Shown here: piece by piece, positions 26,380-39,802 of the stretch
Layout of the letters: every line of letters starts with the position of its first letter
How positions within the stretch are numbered: the first letter of the stretch is position 1
Assembly (NCBI GenBank): GCA_964035545.1
Contig: OZ037767.1
Span: forward strand, 27,881,628 to 27,945,627
Source of the DNA: Bugula neritina
Taxonomy: Eukaryota > Bryozoa > Gymnolaemata > Cheilostomatida > Bugulidae
Direction of reading: 5' to 3'
Length of the DNA stretch: 64,000 nucleotides
Notes under the pieces: generated by a model
The model's input: only the letters and a program-made list of their open reading frames with translations
Databases searched by the model: none
Told to the model about the DNA's origin: nothing
Made by a program: the position numbers and the translations under genes

Positions 26380-26775
26380 CTTTTGTCCCAAGTCTACAAA
26401 ATATCCACACTGCAATGGTTTCTATTTTTCACAGTCTTTAAATCAAATGAAATGCTTAATTACTAGATTTTTTCTTATTTTGTTTGAACCGGTAGTGGAC
26501 GTGGCCTCGCATGTGCGCATGCGGTATTTTGATCCTCTTTTATTCAGTCTATTCAAAAATCGTAAACACTTCTGAGTCAAAATTAATTATTACGATAACA
26601 CATTAAAAGGAACACCAACAGCTGCACGAATAATTTGCTTTCGTAATTGCTAACGTAGAAACTTCCAAATACCACTGTAGCTAGAAGTAGAAGCACAACT
26701 ATTGTGGTTTACTTTACAGTTTCTTGTTTTTACTTTTAGTCATTCTTTAAATATATAATTTACATTGTTTATAGA
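26380..26775. promoter_or_regulatory. Shared bidirectional promoter of COPB2 and SPCS1
   Basis: Only 396 bp separate the COPB2 start codon (26379, minus) from the SPCS1 start codon (26776, plus), so both genes must be driven from here. At 26514-26525 lies TGCGCATGCGGT, one mismatch from the NRF-1 consensus YGCGCAYGCGCR. NRF-1 sites are typical of housekeeping divergent promoters. This is the most GC-rich spot of the interval and it sits nearer COPB2. No TATA box is obvious. Confidence 0.75.
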
Positions 26776-28155
26776 ATGGCAAGTTTAGAATGGCTGCAAG
26801 ACATGTGCCCTGAGCCAATAAAATCATTCCCATCCCACATGGTAAGTTTAAAAAGGAGTTCAACTTTGAAAACAAGTTTAGTAATAGTAATACTAATTAG
26901 TATGAATTTCACTTTTAGCCTTTAGGCTGGACACTTAAACTTGAAGTTGAAGTCAAGTGAAGTTGAAGTTGGTGGCCAATCAAATATAAGTCGATCCCTG
27001 TCCATAACCACTCACACTGCCATGGTTTTAGTTTTTACCCAATCATAAATGTCTGTTTAAATTAAACTTTGAAAGATCAAATATTTGGACTCGTAGTTAG
27101 TTAAAATTGCTTAAAATCAAAATGAAATCAGTTTGGTAATGAATTTTTCCTTGTCATTCTTCTTTTTAGGTAATAGCTTACAATGCTCGGCTAAAGTTTT
27201 TAGTCGCACAAAGCGTTCATACTCTTTAGCTGCATTTGTCACATTAGATTGTAGTTTGGTTATGTTGAATTTTATCTTTTTCTCAAATCTTCTTCTTGCA
27301 CTCACTGAAAATATTCTTGGAAGTATCTAATGCATTGCTTTTGTTTTGTTTAGGACTACCTTGGTCAACAAAAAGCTGAACGAATTTTTCAAGTTATTAT
27401 AACTATCTGTGCTGTGAGTATGAAACATATTTTATATACATGGTTTGTTCTATAATTATTCAAGGATGAAACTATAATATTAGCTGTACATACTTTGTTA
27501 TTCTTATGTTTTTGGAAACAATAAACTGATTATTCTGCAGCTGCTCACTGCTATTACACTGTGTGTTGGATATTTGGACTGTGTCACACTTCTTATATTA
27601 TTTTGTGTGTTTTTAGGTTGTAGGATTTGTACTGGGATATAAGGAGCAGAGATTTTCATACACAGTGTACTGTACCTTGGGAGGATTTTTTGTTTCATGT
27701 CTGGTAAGCCTCTTTGTGTTTTACTTTAACTTATTTTGTATTTTTATCCTTTATAATCTTTGTGAGGCTACTTTTATTACACATAAAACGTTTGGTAAAG
27801 GTGCCTGTTATGAGTTAGATTATTAGCAAATTTGTTAGACTACATTGCGTTGGATATAGTTAGCATTTATCATGCTAAAGGTTAGATGACAAACTTAATT
27901 TGCTTTGGATTGCCATGACAAACATTTGCTATATTATTATAGTATATGGGTAGGCAAGTGCTAATACTTTTGTTAGACTGATTCTACTCTCCAGTTATGT
28001 TTTATAACATATAATCTTTATATGTCTATGTTTAGATTATATTATTCCCATGGCCCATATTCAGAGTTAGAAAAGATTTAGTTTGGAGAAAAGTGCTTGC
28101 AACAGATGCTAAAGATGGTGATACCGCAACTGGTCAGAAGTCTAAGAAAAACTAA
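26776..28155 (+). CDS. SPCS1: Signal peptidase complex subunit 1
   Basis: Small non-catalytic subunit (SPC12) of the ER signal peptidase complex, which removes signal peptides from secretory proteins. Exons: 26776-26841, 27354-27413, 27617-27703, 28036-28155, giving 110 aa, close to the family's ~100. The protein has a short cytosolic N-terminus (MASLEWLQDM...DYLGQQKAERIFQ), then two membrane helices (about 35-50 and 58-78) joined by a tight GYKEQRFSYT turn, then a basic tail (FRVRKDLVWRK...KSKKN). The family signature DYxGQxxAE and the FPWPIFR motif at the second helix exit are both present. A poly(A) signal AATAAA lies at 28302-28307. It is head-to-head with COPB2. Confidence 0.97.
27117..27305 (-). 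pseudogene. Possible coding relic inside SPCS1 intron 1 (antisense)
   Basis: A 62-codon minus-strand frame is lysine-rich and contains AAKEYERFVRLKTLAEH. This vaguely recalls a motif (EYxRFxxLK) seen in some uncharacterised transposon- or glycine-rich-domain-associated proteins. No partner exons, promoter or clear homology were recognised. It could equally be a chance frame. Confidence 0.2.
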
Positions 28156-29109
28156 ATGTTACTTTGCATATATTTTGTTAAATTATAGTTATACATAAGG
28201 ATATTCCTATAGTAATTTATTAAGATCTGCAATTGTTGTAATTTCAAGCCTTTGTTAAATATCTGTTGTCACTAATTTGCTAAAATAAGTATTGTTAGTA
28301 AAATAAATTATAGCATGAATTGCACTGTGTTCCGATTATTATATTGGAGTTATTTCCTTTGTGATCAAGATACTTGGAATACCAATCGCTACTCTTTAAG
28401 AGAGCACAACTTTGACAGTCACAGAATACAGCTGGCTAGGGCATAAGTATAATAAAAAAGCTTATAATTAACAAGGAACAATAATCTAGCTGTTAAAATA
28501 AATTTAGACTTAAGCTCTAGAATGATAATGTTGAAATTAAAGAGAAAATGTTGAGACTAACTACAACACGCTTACTCCATGATTTTAATAATCTTAAGCT
28601 ATTAACTGGCTTTGCATTTCCAAGGCAAATCTACTCTGCTAAAAAAGTTACAGTCAGCTAGTGCATACCCCACCACATACTCTATGAAAAATACATCATC
28701 ATATAAATTATTCAACATCTAAATTTTAATAATGACTAGAACCAAATATATATGCTTTTCAAAAATACATTAGTTTAAATATAAATATTGAACACACAAC
28801 TGCTGGTGATTTCATTAACTACAAACTACATATTCATAATATGTTATGTTTCTTTTAAAAATGCACAAAATGATAATATCTTGAACTAGAAATCAATTAA
28901 CCAATCAATGCGTTATAATGAATTAAAATACAATTATACTATATTTGTAATAATAAATCTAGAGTAAACTTTATTACAAATTCACAATATTACCTATAAA
29001 GGTTTGATTTACTTATTTTTATACTTATATGGCTCATACAGTATGGGTGAAATATGCCAACCACTGGAGCATTACACTGCCTTGTTCATTATTCTAAAAG
29101 GAGAACCTG
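28156..29109. other. Convergent 3' intergenic region
   Basis: AT-rich sequence between the SPCS1 stop codon and the stop codon of the minus-strand serine-rich gene. It holds the SPCS1 3' UTR with AATAAA at 28302. The 3' UTR of the opposite gene should occupy the right part. Nothing else was seen. Confidence 0.6.
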
Positions 29110-31159
29110 CTACTGGTCTATATTGTTCATAGAATTTGGCATTCTAGCTCTATGTCTTCTAATCAAACTGGTGTTTTTGGCTACAGACGAGGGTTTTGGT
29201 AAAGCTGGAGGTGTAGGCAAACTAAACGTACGCATATCAGAAACTGAATTGCTTTTAGTAAGCAGTTCGGAGTTAGACTGAGATAGGCTTTTTCCAGTTA
29301 GTTGAATGTTGTCTGAGGCATTAGGGGTGTGGGCTGGAAAATCTATTGATATCTCTTTGCCTTTCCACTTCCCCATTTCTCCAGACATCTGTGTCAGGTC
29401 CACCTCAGTGTTGGAAGAAAGCTTTTGCCTGTCTATTATACGTGAGGAGCTGGAGACAAGAGATGGCAGGTGTTCACTCTTGCTATCCACATAGTCTGAA
29501 AGTTCTTGTCTTATTAGCTCACTCATACATGATGCTGATCTACTCATTCTCCTACCTGCATGAATAGGAATACAAGATCATCAAAATTTGTTCTAGCTCA
29601 AGAATTTATTCAAAAGTTTAAATTCTGTGAACACATCCAGTCTAACACACCTATTGCATGCTCATTATTTGGCAATCCTCTTTTTAAAACAAAAGTACAT
29701 AAGAGTCAACCTTCCAACTGCATGTCTCATATCAGTTAGAGCATTCACTAAACCATATAATAAAATAAGATTGTAAAACATTGTCTGAACATGAATAGCT
29801 AGCTTATGAGAATCATTTGAATAAGGCAATAGTAGAGGTAAATATTGTATCTTCAATATAAAATACAATAATGAACAAGGACCAATAACTATAAAAATGT
29901 TCACATTTATTGAGGTAGGCGCAGCAATGACAAAATTTAGAAAGACTGTGTTCTAAATGAGAAACTCGGGCTATTAAAATTCTTTTGCCACTGAAACTAT
30001 ACATATCTCACTATAGAGTTTATTTAAAATCCTCACCACTGCAAGATAGTAGTAATGAATAAAATTACAATGAAGGCTTTTACTTATATTAATACTTTCC
30101 TCAATTCTAGCACAAAATATTTATAACAAATACAAATGTTTTAGTCCATCTTATAATAATAGCACTACATCGTAATGCATTATCACTTATTAATAGAAAA
30201 GTTGATATAAAAAGAATATATATATTATATTAGGGCTACTTACAATCTGCAATGAACTCTTACCTCTATCTTTAACACACTGAGGGATATCATGACCCGG
30301 CATTTCTCCTCCAGCTGTTGATATCAACAGAGGCAGCTTGCTTTGAGCCACTGAAACAGCATAGAAAGTAGCCCGAAGTGAGCACGAGAATGGCAGCAGC
30401 ACAAATATTATTGAGCAAAATGTTGAGAATGTCATTGAACTGGCAGCATAGAATTCTGCTATTGAAGATCAATTTGATTGGGCGTTGACCGCTGCTCTAT
30501 CCTCGAGGTGAAGTCATATATAGATACACATCACAACAGATTGAAATCTCACTATAAGATAGTTTTAAACTGAAGCAACACCCATAATCTATATAGGCAT
30601 GCCATAACACACTGAATATTTAGAGGTCTTATGTGATATGCTTATAATGTAACTTTTCCAAGATTCTGGTGTATTGGAACACTAGGTAACTATTTACTAA
30701 ACATAATTTTTAAGGTCTGCACCTAAGAATAAATATGCTTAGCTGACAAAAAAACACATAACAGTGTAGGGTTAAAATCACAGAGGCTGCCCAAGTTTTA
30801 TCTAAACCAGACATACAGTGCATTAAAACAAACACTAAGTTTTCTGGATGATTCTTCATAATAATATAACTTGCAAGTAATCAATTAAGTCTTGTAAAAG
30901 TTAGCTGTGGTAAAATCTATTAAATCCTTCTACATAATTCTTACAGGCCAAACTTCCAATCTATAGCTGATGTACCAACAATTAATTCTTTATAGAAGAC
31001 TTGTGGGGAAATAACAATAAAATCTGTAAATGCTTTGACAAAACAGTAACATGAAAGAATAAATAAATGGCAAATATATTACATAGGGGACAAATGCAAT
31101 TTAAGTAAAATGCATTTAAAGTTTTTTATAGCAAACTTACTTGAAGAGTCATCTAGCAT
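29110..31159 (-). CDS. Serine-rich protein of unknown function, or alternative C-terminal exons of the Bcl-G-like gene
   Basis: I do not recognise the family. Exons with matching phases: 31159-31141 (from an ATG; the exon itself starts at about 31168), 30350-30264, 29555-29110, giving 183 aa from that ATG. Visible features: basic phosphosite-like motifs (GRRMSRSASCMSEL), a Ser-rich middle, a Pro-rich PTPPALPKPSS and a basic RRHRARMP near the C-terminus. The first exon listed begins at an acceptor (TTTCAG/G), so an upstream exon exists. No coding exon was found between 31170 and 32507, so that exon is either a non-coding leader or part of the gene upstream. The phase at the acceptor (one leading base) fits the donor phase of the exon ending at 33662, among others, so an alternative 3' end of the Bcl-G-like transcript is possible. 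Confidence 0.6.
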
Positions 31160-32507
31160 TATGAACTTCCTGAAACATTTTTTCAAAATTTAGTCACACT
31201 CATTCTTGCACTCACACATGCTTATAATACTTTGTGTGTGCTTGGGTTTGAAATAAAACATAATATTAGATCAATAATATTAAAGCACGAAACGACAATT
31301 AGCTTCAAGTATGCATAGCTCTACTAACACGATATCAAGTAACAGGCACACCGGGAGTTAATCATTTAATCAAATAACAACCAATACAAAATTAGTAGGA
31401 TTTTGACCACACAATATAATATAATTATAATCTAGGCATGTAGCTGCTTTCTCAGGGATTTAAACTGCATAGAAAATTTAATGATCTAATCTAATGAAGC
31501 ATCTAAAATTTTAGGTTTTTTTTTCTTTGAATACCGAAGTTCAAAATAATTCTACAATTTTACCATCTTTTAAGATGTCAAAATACCACTATAAATGATC
31601 CCTACAACAAAGATATTGCATACAGTTTAAAACTTGACCTTTTCGCATATTTATGTAGAATTAAACTTTTTGCAGGAAATAAAATAAAGGTGACTTATTG
31701 CAATTTCTAAATAGTTTGCTTTTTAGCTTCATACTTTTTCAATTCATATTCCTACGTAATAAGATGCATTGAAGTCGATTACTTCAATATTATGTCATGT
31801 TATAAAACATAGAGTATATGAGTATGTAAAGTACTACACACTAAAACCAGAAACAAAGTTGATAATTGAAACAATTGAATAAATGTATTATAAATTAAAA
31901 GATAATTATTTTTATAATATCAACAGTTATTACTAAGTTTTCTGATGAAAAATATATTACAGTGTGTAAAAAACTGTACAATTGAGGTCAATAAAAACAT
32001 AAATAATATCATCTCTGGTGCTCTTATTTTACACAATTTGATAAAAACAATGTGAGAATATAATATGTATAGAAAATTGAAATAGAAATTAACAAACAAC
32101 TAAAGCCATGGTTAGATACTGACTATATCTAATATAGCGGCTGCATAGATATTCACCTATAAATCTAATTGTAAAATAGTAGAAAAACATTGAATGTTTG
32201 AAAACAGCATATCATTGCACTGAACATGTATTTTTGATAAAAACTCCTATCATAATAAATACCATGACATAGAAATTTCACCAGGACAGCCTAAATTTGA
32301 TTACATCTTTGGCCACAGGATTGCAATTTGTGACATTTTAATACAAACTGAAAACACCTCTCAAAATGCACAAATTTCTGAGCCGATAAAAACGAAACTT
32401 TTTATAATTATCTGTCGTGGCATCATTTAACCCTAACCAGAAAGAGCCAGTCATTTCGATAGTAAAGAGAATATAACATGAGTAACACGACCTTCACAGC
32501 TGATCAC
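31160..32507. other. AT-rich spacer, no supported exon
   Basis: Very AT-rich. It lies between the stop codon of the Bcl-G-like gene (32508) and the first recognised exon of the 183-aa frame. No open stretch with good splice sites stands out. It should contain the Bcl-G-like 3' UTR and possibly a leader exon of the downstream frame. Confidence 0.5.
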
Positions 32508-35500
32508 TCAATCCACCTCCAACTCGCTTGAACTCTCCTCTAACATTGAATCCTACAAAATCAAATTTCAATTATTTCCAAACCGCAAGACGTAGAAGCA
32601 AAACTAGAATTCACACAAACCAACCCGATGTCTTCCATTCAACCACAGCATAGTAACTTTCCCCTTCATGCTATGCCTTACAATCAGGTGCAGGTGAGAA
32701 CAAATCCTTTTTATTTAATTATTATTAAAGCATAATTGACGAAGTGTTTTGGATAACTCACACATGAAGGAAATATCGATTCTAGCATAGGAGGGCATGT
32801 CCACTAAATCAGTTAGTGATAATGACCTATTTATTGGTCAGATGATCAAAATGAAATTACAAACTAAGAGTTCATGACACTGAATTCCACACATGCATAA
32901 CCAATAAAGTTACATAATCATCATTTGAATGCATTTCAATCTGAAACACCAACTGTTTTCACACTTTCTATGTCATTTTTTCCATACAGTTTAAATTGAA
33001 AAGCAATATGTAAAGATAATCTATTATATTTTTGGTAGAATAAATTAAAGAGTGAATTACAAAACACGTACCCATCCGCCATTGGACATTATATATTGAG
33101 CAACATTATTTTCTATATAGTTCAGTGCATTCTCTTTGATTTGATTGGCCAGTGTACCGGTTTTCCCAGCAAGTTTCCACAATCTTGAAGTTATGCTATA
33201 ATAACACAATTTTCCCAAGTATATAAATGTAACAAGTTATAGAATACCTACAATCATTATATCAGTGAATAGCTACATGCTGTCTTCAAAAGACATATGG
33301 TGGTTTAGCATAACTGTAAGACACACTGGGTTATTTTGACAGACCTAAATGCATTTCAACAAAGGATTTCATTGCTCTTGTTTTACAGTAAGACCAAAGT
33401 TAAATTAATTTCCTCTAGTCATGTGATTTAAGGAAAACAAAGTTTCGCCCAGCTTCCTAGTTAATTTTGCTAAGTATCAAAAAATTAGGCAGCCTTTGAC
33501 AGTATCACATTACTGTTGTCAAAGAGAAGACAACTCTCTATTCCTTGTGAAAAAGTCTCTTACTTTTACGTAGTTTCCAACATCATTATCTCACAAATAC
33601 ACGATATTCCAGTCAAAGAGCAGGCAGATAACTCCTCATGTTAATGTTAAGTGAGTCATACCTGAAAACAGCCGTGATCTTCTGCATGTATGACTGTTCA
33701 TGTGTGCTCGTGTTGGCAATTATCTTCTCAAAGACCTCGTAGTTGCCCATCTCTCTCATTATTGCACTGCCAAACATCGTCTGCCATAAAAGAGATGATA
33801 ATATGAATATTTGTACCGAATGAATAGAATATGATCTATGAAAGTAGGTGTACCGAAACCTATGTCGGCCTGTTGTGGGAGCCTTTTCATTGCAGCAAAA
33901 ATTTAATCCGACAGAAAACTAAATCATCACAGAAAATTATTTACAAAAATAGATGTCCGTGTGTGTACATGTGTGTGCACATGTGTATGTGTGTGTACAT
34001 GTGTGTGTAGGTGTGCACATGTGTACATGTGTGTGTACATGTGTGTATGTATGTGTGTATGTGTGTGTGTGTACGTGTGTATATGTGTACATGCACGCGC
34101 ATGAGTAAATGTGTGCATTTTGGGCATATCAGGTAAAGAGGAAAAACGTCTGAACTGATAAATATTAGGAGATAAACTAACGGATAAGCTGGGGTTATAA
34201 CTATGAAGATGATCTCCCCTGGCACGGAGCATGGCACCCAGTGATGCTACATCTGTGGCTGTTATAGACGACTCCAGAATAGAAGTGCTATCATCTGAGT
34301 TCTGACCTTCACCTTCTGGAATATTCTCCATTTCTGTAAACAGTTTATTGATTAATAAACGGGTTTGTAGCATTGCAAATGCATTTATCATTCACAGAAT
34401 TATTATGATATATATCATATTAATCGTATGTACGATAACACATACAGCAATGTAAGCACACATTTTACAGCACCTACTGTAAGCACATATATAATAACAC
34501 TTACTGTAAGTACATGCATTATAACACTTACTAAAAGAGCCAAATGCCATGCCAGCTCCAGAAGTAGATAACTCTAATGTCTCCTTTTGACCATGTGATG
34601 ACGTAGAAGAACTGGACTTGGCCGACACAAACGAAGTATTTCTCTCCAGACTAGAAGACTTGCCAGAAGTTGGCAAGCTGCCAATATACATTCCGGTGAA
34701 ACTTTCCTCCAGAGGAGTGTTGTAGTTGCTGCTGACAGGGTCATTGTCTGACTCCCAGGCTTTGACCAACCGAGAGATTTTAGAGGCTATCTGAAGAGAA
34801 CAGTGGTAAACTTATATAATAATATATCACGTGTATCTGAGTGATTATATCATGATATATCACATGCACCTGTGTGAGTATGTCACAATATATCAGATGT
34901 ACCTGTGTTATTATGTCATAGTATATTACATGTACATGGGTGTCAGTGAACTAATATTATTACAATACAAAGCACAACAAGAAATCTCAGAGGTTGTGGT
35001 CTGTTACAGGAAACAGGAAATAAAACTCACATGTCTGTACATCTTATCTCTCTCTAACTGGTTTCTCTTTGCCTGTGGTATGTGTTTTATTCGCTCAATC
35101 TCTACAGCAACAATATAAAAGCATATACCAAACAACCTTAGTTTCTGCGATAACTTGAATTTATAATCATTAAAATAAAAACAAAATTACAAAATAACAT
35201 TACATTAGAAATACATACATGCTTACAATTGAACGAAAAATAATTGTAGAAAATAATGCATTATAAATACAAACAACTAAAGGAACTAGAGCTGCTTAAA
35301 TAAACTTTAGCCTCAGTTCTGCCTACCAGAGTCGGAGTCCATTTCGGACTCGGCTTTGGGGCCCTTCTTTTTCTTATCCATGAACACCATCCCATCGACA
35401 CTAGTGACGGTTTTCAGCACCTTCTCTCCGTTACGTCGCGTCAACAGGGACCGTGTGCGGCCGACTGTAGCCTCCACATTCAGAGGGAGACGGAGTTTCT

Positions 35501-38500
35501 CTCTCTTGTTAGCTGATGTACGAATAGCACCTGTTAAAGTAGTTACCAGTTCCTACTTCTGGCTAAACACTTTAGTAGGTCTAATGAGAAAACTATGACT
35601 TTGTTCTAAACAGTTCGAAATATAACATAGTAGTGTATTACAATCTACTTGAGCCTTTGGAACATATGCTTTAGCTATTACAAAATTTTAAAGATACCAC
35701 CAAATAAACTAACCTGCTGCCATTAGGCCACTGCTAGATGATGCCCCGTCTATTTCTGAGAAATGGGGGCGGTCTTGTCGAGTCTCAGGGGTGTAACGAC
35801 GGAGACGGTTTTGTCTAGACGAGCTACCCCCCTCAGAAAGCTTTGGAATACTTCTTGGCACATATTGCTGGGAACATAAGAAACAAATTAGAACAAGATA
35901 AAGTGTGATGAATAAACACAAGATAATGTACAATCATGCATGCAGGGAATACATCACGAAAACAGCAATTATAACAAATATTCAATAATTTATATAATTT
36001 ACAAAAAACTATCAACAAATATATATAAAAAGATTGAGTAAACTCTTACTTTATGAGGTGAAAGGCTCTTGGAGCTAGTTAGTGCGTATGTAGAGGAGGA
36101 AGAGGGTGTAGGGGCTGTAACACACAGTATATATCTATTACTATAATTATTATATTATTATACTGTACTACTGTATTAGAAAAATGTACTATATTACTAT
36201 ATTATATTATTATACTATACTACTGTTATAGAATACTGTACTATATTACTATATTATATTATTATACTATAACCAACACCTGTCAAAAGGAAAAAATAAA
36301 CTAAGTAAGCAACTCATTCAGAACCAAGAGCTGTAATTATAAATCAACAAATAAATAAACCAACACAATATATATGTGGGCACAACGCCACACAATATGA
36401 ACATTAAATTTCCCAGTAAAAAGTTATTTTTTAAGAAAAATCTTAAAGTTTAAAATCGAGTGACTGTAGCAGAAATGCTTCATGATTTTTTTTCAAGCAC
36501 ACAGCAGAAAGGCAGAATTTTACTCGAAATTGAAAATACAACAAACAACCTATATTATGAGGCAGCACCACATGACAATGAGGCAGCACCACATGACAAT
36601 GTGTTTGTTCACCTGAGACTTGTTTTACTTCTCTTAGTATCTCTGAAAGGTGTGAATTTACATCAATTATATTCTCTAATGTATTACATTCCAAATCAAA
36701 TTGTAAAGAAAAATGCATAAACAATTTACAGAGAAAATTCAATTCTCATAAGCAAATTAAACAAAAAACTGATGACACTTTTTGATATCCTTAAGAGGCT
36801 GAAGATTGGCTCCATCTATGTGAAACAGAACTCTGAGGTAAGAAAGTCATTGTAACATCCATAAATAATAAATAACCCGGATATTTTGCAGACAGCTTTG
36901 TTCTCTTGTGACATTCCATTTTTAGAGGTAAAATAAATTGCAGCGGAGTTTTAATTATCTGAATGTTAAAATTTTTTGTTGTAAACACAACTAATGAGTT
37001 TTCAATAGCCAATTATACTGTCTCACAGTTTCAGTCAGTAAGTAACACTAACACTGTATCTACAGTAAGTCACACTGTATCTACTAGTAAGTCACACTGT
37101 ATCTACTAGTAAGTCACTCTGTATCTACTAGTAAGTCACACTGTATCTACTAGTAAGTCACACTGTATCTACTAGTAAGTCACACTGTATCTACTAGTAA
37201 GTCACACTGCATCTACAAAAGTAACACTGACACTGTATTTACAGAAGTCACGCTGACACTCACCATCAAATGGCTCGGCAGTATCCTGTGCTGACCTTGA
37301 CCTGGAATGATAAGGAGTAAGTTTAAGAGAAGGCCGGCCACTTTTCGTAGAAGTTTGTTGATCAGTTTGGGATGAAGTGATTTCTTCAGCTGACTTTGAC
37401 CTCTCCTGGGGTGAACTTTGTGGCACGGATAGATGATGGGTGCTGCCTGGCTGCGTTACTGCTGGGCGCTTGTCGCTATGGAAACATAACAGATGAGTTG
37501 GCAATGTCATGCTTTTGTGCTGCATGCATGAATATAAAGTAAAATACAGATCATTGCTTTCGCAACTGCAATTCTAACTTTGTTTTACAGCTGAAAAGCA
37601 GCTACAATCTAGTGACACTATTACGTAGTCTGTATTCTGAAGGTCATATTGAGGTCATACTAGCAGAAGGACTAAGAGCAGCCGTCTGCCAAAGACTTCT
37701 TCTATTCCTATGATAAGAAACTATTGGCAGCCTTACATTAACCAGGAAAGACATCAGAGCCCGGCTTTTAGTACCATACAAAGTATTGATACTATTAATA
37801 ATACTGGTACTACTAATACACCATAAAGCTGTCCTCAGGCTATTCTGAATACCTGGCTGGTCTCTGTAAACTGCTGGTTCTGTGAACTGGCTGAGAAACG
37901 GCCTGGGAACTTTCATTACTAACTATCACTTCATTGCTACCCTTTTTCTTGGACTTTCTCATTATAGATCCAAGGCTAAATGGTTTCTTATCACTGCAAT
38001 GATCAGGAGATAGTATTTTCATAGTATTTTACCATCAGCAAATACATGGCTCTGACTATACCACATTGCTTAGTTCATTTATATTGTTGTAAAACATAGT
38101 AAATATATGTACATAACATGGGTAATACTAAACAAGTTTTACAAGTCTACATTACATTACATTATCCTATTACAAGAGTATAATTATAGTGTTAGCCTCA
38201 TATGAACACTACTGTCTCTATATACGAGTAACAGACACAAAATATTTAGAACAAAAGCTCATGTACTTTAAGAAGGCACAGAGAAAAACATGGGCAGACA
38301 ACTAGCCACACTAGGTAGGTAAATTCTGCATTGTGAGCAGAACTGATGCCCTGTTGCCCAGTTTTTACAATGAAGACATGCTAGTATTTGATAACGCATG
38401 CTGGAAGTCCCCTACTCAAGATTAGAAAGAGTTTGACAGTCTACCTTTTGGCTCCAGGACTCTCGGGTCTTGTTTGTTTCTTAATGCTGAAGAATTTAAA

Positions 38501-39749
38501 GAGAGACTCATTAGACTTGCTAGACTCAGATCTTTGGGGCTTTCGATTGCTCCTGTTGCGGGCTTCTTTCAACAGTTCCTAAACAAAAGGATTGGATTCT
38601 GATAAATAAGGTAAAAGGCAATCATGTGAGGATGTTCGGTTATTTCTCACACCTTTAAAGGTCACCATAAAACAGTTTCATCTAGAAGTTGTCAACAGCC
38701 AACAGGTTGTTTGTAAATTGGTAGAGCAGTGTCAAAGTATATGAGTTAAGGAATAGGCCAGAGCAGAGATAGGAGAGGAAAGTTAAGGAACATACAGCAT
38801 ATGTAATTAATTTATTGATGAGCAAAGATATATGATTAAAGAATTATCTTCCCTTAAAAACCCTATTAAGGGAAGATAATCCCAATGACTGTTCTAAAAG
38901 TAGAGCTACTAGATGAAGAAACATAAATTAAGTAATTTTGAAATTTTATAATTTTATAATTTAACTACTTAAGTTCCTTTTAACCGCAGGGGAGCCAGTC
39001 TACAGCATGGCGAAATGCTCCATGTTCGTTAACGTCAACGTATCAACTTTCCTCCAACTGCTAAAATAACAGCCTCTTACAATGAATACCATACCTTCAT
39101 TTCTTTCTCTCTTTTTTCCTTTTCTTTTTGACGTTGTTTCTCTTTGGCTTTATCAGTTTTATCAAAGTTGCTTTTTCGAGTGGGTAGAGTGGAGGCCCGA
39201 GCCACACTTCGAGTACTGACGTCTGCTTCACCTCGCTTATCTCTGAAAACACAAGCATCAGATAAAACATATTGAGTAAACCAAATCACTTTCAAATGGA
39301 GAACTTTAACTGAAAAAAAGAAAACACACATGGCAGAAAACTAAACTAGCATTTTAACATAAAAACCTCAAATATAAATTTTTACATAAAATATTCATTT
39401 TATGTCAAAATGGCAGACAATCAAAAAAGGATACAAAAATATTACCACCAACTACATTTGCTGCCGGTCAATGTGGCAGCATTTAAAGTGAACTGAGTTT
39501 AGTTAAATATTTTTCAGCAAAAGGAACTATCAGGGACATAATTTTTTTAGTAAAGATATTGCTACTTATCATATCTTAGAGCAAATTGATAACACTGATA
39601 TAACATTATTACAGGAAAATAAAAAGTAACAAAAGTTATCAACAGCAATAATGATGACTTATATTTACCTCCATATGTCTGCATTTAGCCCAGTACCTTT
39701 CTCTGACGCCTGGGCAGTTCCTTCTAGTCTACAAATTTAGAATCTTCAG

Positions 39750-39802
<53 letters not shown>

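Noticed and set aside
26327..26575. 82-codon plus-strand frame over the COPB2 leader
   Set aside because: It overlaps the COPB2 start exon and the bidirectional promoter, and has no family resemblance.
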